Source of the DNA: Coprinellus micaceus
Lineage: Eukaryota; Basidiomycota; Agaricomycetes; Agaricales; Psathyrellaceae
Reading direction: 5' to 3'
Assembly: GCA_951394405.1 (NCBI GenBank)
Contig: OX596346.1
Coordinates: 620,001 to 684,000, forward strand
DNA: 64,000 bases
Both the position numbers and the translations under genes were made by a program. Position 1 is the first letter of the stretch; every line of letters starts with the position of its first letter. The notes under the pieces were generated by a model. That model had not been told where the DNA came from. It did not search any database and was given only the letters and a program-made list of their open reading frames with translations. Shown one piece after another: positions 24,401 through 35,167 of this stretch.

Positions 24401-26112
24401 GACGCAAGTCGACTGAGTGACCCCCATAACCTTGCTCCTGACCCAGGTCTCGTCGAGGTAGAGAACGTCCTGCTCGTCGAGCGTGAGGTATCCGGCATCG
24501 GCATCGTACATCCTAAGGAGAAGTTGAGCGACGGTGGACTTGCCGGATCCGGAGGAACCAACGACGAAGGTCATCTCACGGGCGGGCAGGTAGAGGGAGA
24601 CGTCTTCGAGGACGGCGCTGGTGTTTCGGGAAGGGTACGCGAAGGTAACATTGTGGAGAGCCAACTCGCCATAGCAGCGGGAAGGGCTGATCTTGCGGAG
24701 GTGGCGGAACGGCTTCTTCGTGTTGATGAGGGTTAGTGGGGTGGCAGGAGGCATGGTGGTCGATGAGGGGGAAGGGGGCTGCTGCTGTGCGGGCTGGACG
24801 TGCGGGTGAGGGGCACTGGTGTCCTCTGCCAAGGTCATGAGGGAGGCCATCGCGAACTTGCCCTTCGCCAAGGTGATGGAGTGGGGAATGCACATCTGAA
24901 GGTTGCTGGTGGCGATGAGGCATGCCCAGAAGACAGCCATAACGTCGCCAGGGCTGACCTTGCCCTCGCGAACGAGCTTGGAGCCGAACCAGAAGCCCTG
25001 AACGAACATGCCCATCATGACAAACTGGGAGACGCCAGATGTAAAGCCCCAAACTCCTACTAGTTTGGCGCCTTTGGTCTTGAGGGTACCAAAAGACTTG
25101 TCGGCACGGGCTTGCTCGAAAGACTGAGCGTTGAAGGCCTTGACGGTGGACATGGCGTTGAGGCAGCGTTCGATAATGGTCGCGGAAACGGAGATGGAGT
25201 GCCTTTCTGCGTAAAGAAGGGGGGATGCGAAGGATTGTGAGAGGCCTTGAATGAACATGAGGAGGGGGACGGCGGAGAGGATGACGAGCGTCAATGCGTA
25301 GGATCGGACGAAGGCAAGAACGAGGCAGGTGATTGTGGTGGTGAGATGTTGAACGATGAGGCCTGAGGCCAACGAGCAAGCGTTTCGAACATCATCAGTA
25401 TCTCTGCAGAAGGCGTCAGTACGTATACAATAGGCAGGATCGAAGAGACTAACCTTGTGAATTTGGCCATGAGACCGCCGGCGCCGACAGGACCTTCGCT
25501 GTCGTCGTCGGAGGCAACTTGAACCTCGGCTCCCTCTGAGGAGCCCATTCGGGAATCAAACCAGCCCATATCCTTCGACATCACTCCTTCATACACCCTT
25601 CGTCGCAAAGCCCCAACATTGACTTCACCGGTCCAGATCCACAGCGAGGAGGTGACGCTGCCGAGGGCGAGAGAACCAACGGCGAGGCCAACCAACTCTA
25701 GTGCGGCGATCCCGACGCTCTTGAGCAGTGCATCCTTGGCCGCCTGTGGTGGATTCGGAGTGAGAGGGAACTTGGCGAAAGCGTCAAAGGCCTGGCCGAT
25801 GACGAAGGTCATGAAAGGAGCGATGCCGCCCGAAACGAGGGATGCGATTATGGCAGGGAGAAGGAGGAATAAAACGTGTCGTCGTGAAAGGAGTGAAAAC
25901 AAAAGTCGGACGGAAGGGCTAACAGGAGGAGAGGGAGGGGAGGTAGGTGCTGCCGTTTCGATCGAGGTAGTGTCGATGGGTTTCTTGACATCGTGGTCGA
26001 TTGAAGAAACTCGGGAATCGATAGATTGTCTGGGGGAAACCTCCAGTTCGTAGGCAAATTCGTGGTGGGTCGTAGCATTGGAGGTGTCGATGGCGAGAGT
26101 CGGGCGAGGCAT
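21415..26112 (-). CDS. ste6: Full-size ABC transporter, STE6 (a-factor pheromone exporter) type
   Basis: ABCB-type exporter, TMD-NBD-TMD-NBD. Exons 26112-25454, 25403-24157, 24106-22316, 22262-21415 give 1514 residues. First TMD about 75-400, beginning SRRHVLFLLLPAI; NBD1 with Walker A GSSGSGKST (502-510), LSGGQRQR (612-619) and DEATSALD made across an intron; long linker with a Glu run (EEEEEEEE) and Ser/Pro segments; second TMD from PYKPLLLLGL; NBD2 with Walker A GSSGSGKST (about 1307-1315), ISGGQAQR and DECTSALD. Both sites look catalytically complete, though NBD2 has Cys in place of Ala in DEATSALD. By family this should export the farnesylated mating pheromone; that is inferred from layout, and a general lipopeptide or drug exporter remains possible. 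No pheromone precursor or receptor gene was seen nearby. Confidence 0.92.
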
Positions 26113-27629
26113 CTTGGATCAAGCAGGGAACAGGCTTTCAGGAGTGCAAGAGGGACCCTCGGACGTCGTAGACGTCGTCGACAAGAAAGTGAGCAGAGGC
26201 GGGGAAAAAGAGTAGGGTGGGGCAGAACGAAAGAAAGCAAATGGACCATCTTTGTCGGCCCGTCCTTTTGTTAACCGTGCCTGACAATGGAGAAGCGTCC
26301 ACAATTAGCGCCTTTGTTGATACATGTTTGCCGTATGTAGGCGAACAATAAGAAAGGCTCCGAACTCATTTCCGGGTGAGAAAACGAGGTCATAGGCCAC
26401 ACGGCGAGTCAGAACAGCGGGAAAGTGAATAGCCTCGACCATTTGTGACGAGAAGGGCGCTTGAAAGAGGTAAGAGGATGGCAGGTTGTCGAACTTTGTC
26501 CTATACTTACCTGCGCCGCCTAGACAATGGAATGCGATTCCAATGCGATCAGATCCATCTATTGTCCAGCCTTGCCTCGTGCAATAATATTGTGCAGTGA
26601 GCGCCGAAGAAGATAGAAGTCAGTAATATCGCGATGTGTAAAAGTTGAAGTAACGAATGGTCACCTACAGTCGGGACTTTGAAAGGTTCGGGTATTGTCC
26701 GCCTTTATTTGGCTATAGAGCCCAGACCAAGCAACGGCGGGATACCAAACAAAGGCCGCGCACGGCGTTATTCGGCTATGGCATCAACAGCACCCGCACC
26801 AACGCAAGAATAGGCACTGGTGGGAATTCAGAAGGGAGTTTGGAGTTTGAGCGCGAGATCGAGCCAGGTTTTGGTGGCCAGGGTGCATCCAGGTGCATCC
26901 CCTTTCCATCAAGCGCTTTTATGCAGGCCATTTTCAGGAATGGAGTACTGTATGCGCGCCATTAGGCTGTTCTCATCCAAATCTAAGCAACGAAATCAAT
27001 TGAGATGCCGAAATATCGCACCTGTATGTACGGAGTATGACCTTACTCTCCACACCGCCCGTTCCATTTCAAGAATATCGCGAACTTGAGGCCTCGTACA
27101 GTAGGAGTGAAGTCGGTGGGATGGTGGTGGTTGAAGAAGAAGCCATGGATGTGGGCGGAGGATTCGCGGGTTGGGACTCAGGAGCTGGAATTTGTCGAAA
27201 TGAACCGGCAGACTCCGATGCAAGCAAAGCCAAACACTCTGCTCATCGCCATCAACGACGTCGAGCTCACTGAAAAGCGCAGCTCCATGGCTCCCTCCAC
27301 TCTGAATAATTTATTCTTGATTATCTATGCGCTCCGTGCTCGCACGGAAACTGCGAGCCAATGCTCTGGGACTTTCGAACTTGACTGATAGACTCGTCAC
27401 TGTCCCAGTGTCCCTCAACGAGGACCCTGTTCCCCCTCATCGAGGGACCAGATACAGGCCTACTCGACAGAGGAAATCAAGCATGGCGCTCAAGGTAGCG
27501 AGGCTCCGGAAGGCGACCAGTAGATGGGATGACTTCAAGGGGGAAACCTACACCTCTGAGAATGGTAGCGCCTTGCGCCTGGCAACACCAGTCTTTGTCT
27601 TCGTCATTAGGCCTTCCATTTTGTCTTGC
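26113..27629. other. Intergenic upstream of the ABC transporter, no gene seen
   Basis: About 1.5 kb up to the inner edge of the right duplication arm. It holds the transporter promoter (a pyrimidine-rich stretch near 26120-26260 on the minus strand). Short open frames near 27000-27400 lack family features or splice partners. Confidence 0.55.
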
Positions 27630-27850
27630 ACATTTACGAAGTGTTTCAGGATCTGGAGCTCTACTAATTGTTCCCCAGAGTCCAGAGCAACGGTCGGCGC
27701 TTGCCGCAGCGTTCGGTCTCCGACGCAACCTGGCGGCGGATCCATGGAATGTTGACACGGCTCTTGCCACATCGCTTCCACCACCTCTTCAGACACTCTC
27801 CACCCCAGCCGGATACAAGCCTTTCACGGGGGTCCCTGGGCGATTTCAGT

Positions 27851-30239
27851 ATGCCTCGAACGACAAACTTTTCCCGGGATCCCAGAATGAAAGGGATCTC
27901 GATGAACCAAGTACGTATCCAACCCCATCCAAGTACTGGCCATGTAGAACCAAGCTAAATGCGTCACAATCAGGTCACGGCGGGGGCGAGGAAAGGCGTT
28001 TTCTCCCACCTCGCCGAGCTGCATCATAGGATTCGCGACTTCTACGCCGTGACCCCGGCTATCCTCGACATCTTCCTTGGGCATCTCAGAGAACCGAGCT
28101 CGGGGTTGCAACCGGATGTCAACCAACGATTCTGTGCATACCTCTCTCTACTGGCTGTCCTCCAAGTTGCCGAGGCCTGCAAAACGAGTCCTGCACTGTG
28201 TTTGCTAACGGCGAGGAAGCTCGTCCCTGCTCTCGGAGGTATCGTGGCTTGGATATACCTCGTTCTCTGCCTGGAACGGGACCAGTGGTGCGAAGGCTAC
28301 CCTTACGGCTTTCAGGGTGTTGCCAAGTACGAAGACCTCGTTTACGTTCTCCTGGGAATCGCTGGCATCGACGAGGCCGTTGAGAGCGCTGTGGTAGCGA
28401 ACGACTTGGTTATAGACCTATCTGTCATGGCGTGGGTCGCGGCACCCCATGGCCATCCTCTACTATACGCCTCGGGCAACCATCTGAGTGCGGAATACAG
28501 CGACGGCCCAGAGGAACCGACCATCTCCCTCCTCCATCTCCTCGCGGACAAAAACCCAAAGGGCCTTGGCGACGTCATCCTGAACGGCCGAATCTGCGCT
28601 CCCGAACGATTCTTTGTCCGGGCTTCGCAGCGGATGTGGACTTTGGTCAAGCCCAGTGTTCTTCCGCATCTGCACCATGTCTCCGAGGTGCCTACAGAAG
28701 ATCTCAATTTCACTCGGGTCGTCGGAGTCGTCAAGGCTCTCGTCGACGCCCTGCCGGAACTCGCTGTGCCTATGCTGGAAACCATGTTACCCGCCTATTT
28801 CATGGATGCCCTGGTCAAAGCCAGCGGCCGGTCGTGTGTTATTGAATGCCGCTCTGGAAGGATGGACTACTTGGTGAATCTCTTGGAGCTCGCTGTCCAC
28901 GTCGCCGGATGGGCGGGTTTGCGCTCTGGTTCCTTTGTCCCGACAGCGAAGAGTCTCATCTCTGGAGGGATCGTTCAGCTCCTGGGTGCTTGCACTTTTC
29001 TGTCGGAGGATCGGCCTGAGTCTGTGAGGCCGTTCCGGATCCTGACTCAACTTGTCATGAACTGGGCTACTTCTCCAAACTTGTTCAAGCGCGTGTCCTC
29101 GGCGATGTCTGCGCACTTGTTCTGGCAGCCTGGGGAATCGGAGCCAGATGAAGACTCGGCCAATGTAAAGGTGATCGAAATGGCTCTCTGGAATTATGGG
29201 GTACTTTCGCGCTCTTGGGGTAAACCTGCTCGATTGCGTCCTTGTGACAACCTGGCGGTGAGTTCTCAGTTCCCCCTTCTTTTCGACGCTCGCTTGGCGG
29301 CTCATCTGGCACGACACAGCATCGACTCAAGAGCGAGGAGGTCGAACCCACGGACGGCGGTGCCTGCTCTAGATGTCATTCGGTTGTGTATTGCTCCCCA
29401 CATTGTCAAACCCAGGACTGGTATTTGCTCCATCGGTACGAATGTCGGGCCATGCGCTCGGAATACCTTCGTGCGTTTCGTTCAATTCGTATTTCTCTAG
29501 AGGCTGGCTTACGAAAGCCTCATATTTCCAGGTGGAGGCTATCCAAGCGCTCGGTTCTCTCTCAACTCCAGGACGTTTCAGACGACGGTGCTTCGGTCGT
29601 TCTACGCTTCTCATGCTCAGGATATACCAGGTGATGGAAAGCAAGTGATGATGGTGAACCTATCACTGGACGAACCTGTTTGGTTTCTCTCTCTTCCTGA
29701 CTATACAAGAGTTATGCGGAGTGCGATACCGGGGCACCTGGCGAAACGGCTTGAGCGAGTCGTCGAGATGTTCATCGAATTCGGCTTGGGCATGTCCTCT
29801 GGAGGGTCTACCGTGGGGTCTGTGGGACTGGTGCATGGAACATTCCGCTTCGCCCAGGATGCCGAAGTCGGGATTCTCGCCCTGTTTCGAAAGTCGCGAC
29901 TGGAGGACGACTCCCGTCGAGCGTCGGGCCTGGCTAGTTGCTTCGACGTTGAAGCTAGCCTAGTGTATCACATCCAGTGAGCCTACCATTTCTATTTCGT
30001 CCGGCTTTCAACCCACTCACCGATATCTGTACTGTGATAGGGAGCGCTCCCAACTCTCAGAGGTCCTGAAGCTCATCCCGGCACCGGTGTCAGAGGGCGA
30101 AGTTGAAGCGGTACGCCCAGTCAAGGACAAATGTGCGATATATGATTGCCGAATTGCGGAGGAGAGGCAGATACACTGCCACTGCGAGGAGTGTAACGCT
30201 GAGCACGTTTGCGACGAGAATTGCGAGCCTTGCCAGTGA
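27851..30239 (+). CDS. MYND zinc-finger protein 3
   Basis: Exons 27851-27910, 27974-29257, 29320-29470, 29532-29976, 30041-30239 give 712 residues. The 20-codon first exon (MPRTTNFSRDPRMKGISMNQ) and the 1284-base second exon match MYND gene 2 exactly in layout. Finger: Cys444-x4-His449, CSRC (464-467), YCSPHCQ (Cys473, Cys477), DW, His486, Cys490. The last exon codes an unusual Cys/His-rich tail, from CAIYDC through IHCHCEEC to CEPCQ: ten Cys in the last 41 residues, absent from paralogs 1 and 2. It could bind a further metal ion. Its left-arm counterpart (14141-14883) is broken, so this is the only intact gene 3 here. Function unknown. Confidence 0.86.
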
Positions 30240-30539
30240 GCACTCGGTCTGTACGAGGGAGGTAGTATCGTGGGTCGAATGAAGTTTCCTTCCTACTAAA
30301 TTACTAAATTCGCTTAATACTTGTAATATGCATCGAGGGTCGAGTTTGATATCCTGGAGGGGCAGAATGGGGTCAGTTGGATGGGGGTAGGCCGAGGTGG
30401 AGGGGCGGGAGATGCACCTGACGTTGGGGGAAGTGTTGAGAAGCCCGGCAGACGCCGAAGGAAGCAGGGCCAGACACTCCGCTCATCGTTTAGGACGACG
30501 ATCAGCGACGACGACGGCTTGAACTCAACCACGACCTTG

Positions 30540-30650
30540 TTCGTCGTGCCGCGTCCCCTTGCTCGTCGCGTCACGTCCCCTTGCCCGTCGTTTCGCGTCC
30601 CCTCCTTCGTCGTGTCGCGCCCTCTTGCCCGTCGTATCGCAGCCCCCCGC
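30540..30650. repeat. Minisatellite, about 22-bp unit, about 5 copies (right arm)
   Basis: Tandem degenerate units such as TCGTCGTGCCGCGTCCCCTT, each ending near CCCTT or CCCC, upstream of the gene 2 copy. Left-arm counterpart at 13803-13878 has about three units. Confidence 0.72.
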
Positions 30651-30673
30651 TCTCAAAATCTCCCAAGCCTAAG

Positions 30674-33020
30674 ATGCCATTTAAGCTGACGACCAACTTT
30701 GGCCGTGATGCCCAGATGAAGGGTGTGCCACTCAACCAAGTGCGTATTCGACGCATATAGTCGGTCTCGAGCTGAACAGGACGCTTTCAGGTCATGGACG
30801 GGGCTAGGCAAGGCATTTGCTCCTGTCTCGTCGAGCTCCAATACCGAATTCCCGACTGCTACTCTCCAGCAATTCTTGACACTTTCCTTAGCTATCTCGG
30901 CGAGCCGGAAGCAGGGATGGACCCTGACTCTCATCAACGATCTCGCGCGTACATCTGTCTGCTGGCCCTAATGCAGGCTGCCGGGGCTCTCAAACATAGG
31001 CCTTCGCTCTGCTTACAAGCGGCGAAAAAGTTGCTGCCTGCCCTTGGAGGCATCATGGCTTGGATTTACCTGGCGCTGCATCTCAAGAGGAACGAGTGGT
31101 GCGAAGGCTCCCGATATACCTTCTCCGACTTTGCCATGCACGAGAATATTGCCTTCTTGCTCGTGAACATAACTCGCATACACGAAACAGTCGAGGCTGC
31201 GGTGACAGCCCATCCTTTGGTGATAGACCTGGCTGTTGTGTCCTGGGTTGCCGCAACTTCGCACGGCCACGCCCTCGTCTACCCTTCAGGACACAACATG
31301 ATGGGTGCCGGGACCCGTGACGGCCCCGAAGAACCGACTATTACCCTCTTCCATCTCATCTCGACGAAGAACGCGCCAGCTCTCGCGGAGGCGATCCTAA
31401 GCTGGCGGATCTGCTCGCCATGTTTGTTCTTTTGGCGAGGCTCCCAACGGATGTGGAGCTTGGTCAAGACCAACATCCTGCCAGGCCTCGACTATGTGTC
31501 TGACACTCCCGTGGAAGATATCAATTTCGCCAGGACGGTTGTATCGGTCAAAGCTCTGCTGGATGCGAACCCGGACCTCGTCCCTCCTTTACTCGAATCG
31601 AGAACGCCAGCGCATTTCATGGATGCCCTGTTCCGAGCGGGCGAACGAGCACACCTCATCGAGTGCCGCGCAGGAAACATCGATTATATGGAAAACCTTC
31701 TGGTTCTGGCTGGCCGTGTTGCTTCTTGGGCCGAGTTACAGCCGTCGTCTTTCATTCCAGTGGCCAAAAGCGTAATCTCTAGTGGAGTCGTTCGCCTGTT
31801 GGACATCGGTCTCAAGCTGCCGGGAGACAGGCCAGCCGAATCTTGGAAACCATGGAGGACACTGTTGCAGCGCATCGTCAAGTGGGCTTATAGTTCCCCA
31901 GGTCTTTTCAAACTTATATGGGCGGTCATACACGAACACTTGGTACCGTGGCTCTCCAAGCTGGATGAAGGCTCCGCTATCAGGTTGATTTTCACGGCAG
32001 ATATGGGACCTCTTCACATTCTTTCGCATCATTTTGGCAAGCCGGAAGGACTGAAGCCGTGCGACAACGCGGAGGTAAGACTTCCTTTGGCTCGGTACCC
32101 TCGCGTGCACGGTGACTGACTCGTGAGCTGTAGCGCACGGCGATCCATACGCAAATACCTGGGACAGGCCGTGGAGGAATTTGTTCAGGATGCCGTTCAG
32201 TGGCATACGACTGTGTGACTTGCCAGAAGCGAGATTGGGAAATGTTCCATCGCTACGAATGCTGGTATATGCGCTTGGATCATCTCAGTACGTATTGGCT
32301 CTTGATCGCCCTTGCACTCTCGCCTGGACCTGACTGACCCTTGTTCATGTAGACAGCGGTGGTCCAAACACGCCTAGGTATACCTACAGATGCAGGGCGT
32401 TTCAGACAAATCTCATTCGGTTCCTCTACACCGGCTACGTTCAAGCGTTGCTAGAACAAGCTGTACCCGAGCCTCTAGACGGCAAGCACGTCGCGATAGT
32501 GAACCCTGGACTCCACGAATCTGTCTCCTTTGTTTCCGTGCCCGAGTACGTCGAGGTCACGAAGGGCCTAGTACCAAGGCACCTTGCGATGAGGTTCATG
32601 CATCTCATCGAAACCTATACCAACGCCAGGTGTCCGTCAGGGCCATTCACGGAACATCTAACGCTCGTCCACGGAATCATTCGCTATACTCCCGACACGG
32701 CCGACTTCATTCTCATGTTTGGCACGCTGCCTGATGACCCGCTTGCTGAGTTTGAGGTTAGAACAAGTCTAGAGTACCGCATATGGTGAGCTTCCTGGGC
32801 AGTCATTCACCCCACTTTCTGACATTTTCCCTCTTATCTGTGTCTCAGCGAACGGTCGCGGCTCATGGAGGCTATGCAAGTCCTCGCGCCGAAGGTCCTG
32901 GAACGCGAAGCACAGGCAGACGAACCGCTCCCAAGACGCTCGTGTTCGGTGTACGATTGTCGTGTTTCGACGGAACGGGAGATGGTCGATAACTCTCCCG
33001 TTTTGAAACACATTGTGTGA
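30674..33020 (+). CDS. MYND zinc-finger protein 2, right copy
   Basis: Exons 30674-30739, 30791-32074, 32134-32287, 32353-32785, 32849-33020 give 702 residues, with the same exon lengths as the left copy. First exon MPFKLTTNFGRDAQMKGVPLNQ. Only about ten amino-acid changes per 440 residues separate the copies. One falls in the finger: the first codon of exon 3 is CGC (Arg451) where the left copy has CAC (His451), and MYND proteins 1 and 3 also have His at this place. If this His is the second zinc ligand (Cys446-x4-His), zinc binding in this copy may be weakened. Remaining ligands CSGC, YDCVTCQ, DW, His489 and Cys493 are kept. Function unknown. Confidence 0.87.
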
Positions 33021-33356
33021 ATGCGGTGTACGGATAGGCTGCTCAGTCTCTGCGAAGGACGTGCGGAGGAAAACAGAGTGTTTTATTACGATACTTATTC
33101 GGTTTGACTGTGCTCTTCACTAGCTCGTGTTCCCGAATGTCTGCTCGATTCGGGATGTAACGCCCCTCATGCGGCCAACCTTTCCCGGTCTGGATACTCG
33201 TACATGAAGCAGGAAGTGTATTCAGGTCGTTGCTGTCGAAAGACTGTTCAGACCAGATGTAATACTATTTGGCCCAGGGGTTTGCTGCCAAACACCTTGG
33301 AAGGTTGGCCTGCTTCTTTTGCTTCTTCTTTACCTTCCTACTTCCTGCAATCGCGC

Positions 33357-33820
33357 ATGAACCGTCTTCATTCAAATATGCCCTCTCCAAAGGTCGGCCT
33401 TTGCCTATGTCGGTCCCAGTCAAGCTCACATAGCCTCCAGGTTTTCGCTAACGCAAAACGGGGCTCGATTCCGGATCTGCAGCGATTGTGGCAGGGGATG
33501 AGCCCTGAAATTTACAGTCTCGAGGCCCTCTGAAGGTCATACTTTCCCACCTCAAAGCGCCAAGAGCCGACGCAGATGTTACAAAGTAGGAACAGGAGGT
33601 CGCGTTCGCCATCTTGGAGCACGGCCTGAAGCGAGCGATCACAACGTGCCCCCCTTCGCTAGCTGCGGGTCTCTCCTAGCATCTCGCGCCCGCATGCGAA
33701 GGGATGGTTTCCTGGATGGGGAAACTCATCGGCGAGAGCGGTGACACAATATTCAAGAGCTGGAAATTTGAGGGCCCGAATGGACACGACGGGCCCAAAG
33801 CCCTGGCCCTGTACAATTAC
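33357..33820 (+). pseudogene. MYND zinc-finger gene 1, right copy, decayed fragment
   Basis: Matches the first 36-base exon (ATG at 33357), intron 1 and about the first 400 bases of exon 2 of the gene at 8794-11100. Compared with that gene it has a frameshift with TGA near 33530, a TAG near 33587 in place of CAG, and another TAG near 33677. It then ends at about 33820 where duplication homology stops. The MYND finger and everything after it are absent. Confidence 0.85.
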
Positions 33821-35167
33821 TCTTTAGTTGAAGAGCTGAATGGAGTTACGAGGTCACCGTGCATGCTAATTCAGTTCAAGCGTCTAAGCCCTTTCAGCGA
33901 TATCAATCACAGCATGCGACATGGAACCTTGCCACAAGAATCGAAGTTCAGGGACATGTATACACGTCCTCGACCTCCGCCCCAGCTTCGGCACCTGCCC
34001 AGCACCTTAGACAGAACGACAGCTTCCTCGACGTTTCGCATGGGCTCGGTGTACTTACTTTCTCGGCTCAAGCCCTCCACACAGTCCTCGATCGAGCCCT
34101 CGATCCCAACACATGCCCACTGAGTCCAAGGCACCCGCTGTGACCCATACTCCAGATGGAATAGTGTTCGTGAAAATTTCCCCTTACATTTCAATTGAAG
34201 GCGGTATTGTGAAATGACCTGTACCGTTCTGTCGAGAATTAGCTTCAACGGGGACCCGATCGAGGGGTACAATTGCCCCAGTCCAAGCCTCATGACTACG
34301 CCCAACTTCCGAGGCTTGTTGATCTCATGGCCCACCTCCTGGCCGCGATCCCCACCCCACTTTCCTGTAGGTCCAGGTCACAAAAGGAGAGGAGTTGCCA
34401 GGCGCTTAAAGGGTGCTTGGCGTGTGGCACCAGCTTCCAGAAATCCTCCAGCAGCCCAATGGTAATGACCCGCGACGGTTCGAGGGGCGCAATATGAGGG
34501 TGTCACGGTGTCACGGCTCATGGTGAGTTACCGATTGAACTAATTGGAGTTATGGCGCTACGATCGAGAGCGAGGTGGAAAGCTTATCGAGAGTCGGGTG
34601 CGTGCCCGAGATGTCTCTTCCCGAGAGCACGCGGTTTCTACCCCGTTGAACGAGCGTTTCGACGGAACTTGACTCCCTCGCTGTCTTTGGTGCGAGTGCT
34701 CTCTATCTCATTTCGTTCCTCCGTACCTTCGAGTGGCCCTTCGAAATCCATCTGTGGCATTGTGCAGGCGGATCCGAAACTCAGTGAAGGTTCATCGATG
34801 TGAAGAACGAGTTACGTTGTGATGTCTGAAACGCCTCTCCGATTTGTAGGTGCCTATTGACGGCAGTGGACGTGAAATAGCGCTGATATGAATTGTATAC
34901 TGACCCCCATAGATTCGCTTATATCAGTGAGTGCGACATTCTAAGAAGCTGTAACACAATCAGAAGATCGCAATGTGTAATAACCCCTGCCTCATGGGAC
35001 GCGAGTCTAATCTGGTGGCTGAGGCTTCTCGACGCACGTACTATATGAAGGACGACGCGATATGGCTCGTCATATCCCTTTACCCCAACGTCTCTGAGGC
35101 TCGAAGATAGCCCTCTCGCTTCCCACACTGCTTCCCATCCTCGATTCGCTCTACCAGCACACAACGT
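33821..35167. other. Intergenic, no gene seen
   Basis: About 1.35 kb outside the duplication. No frame here gave family features or a plausible splice chain. Confidence 0.55.

Larger units (their letters stand above)
27630..33820. repeat. Right arm of the large inverted duplication
   Basis: Inverted counterpart of 10650-15080. In plus orientation it carries MYND gene 3 (intact), a second copy of gene 2 (intact) and the decayed start of gene 1. Homology stops sharply at about 33820 just after CCTGTACAATT, matching the edge at about 10650 on the left. The inner edge is diffuse near 27630. Length about 6.2 kb, including 1.68 kb absent from the left arm. Confidence 0.85.

Noticed and set aside
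27037..27388. Short frames between the ABC transporter and the right arm
   Set aside because: Several frames overlap in all phases; none has a family feature or consistent splice signals.
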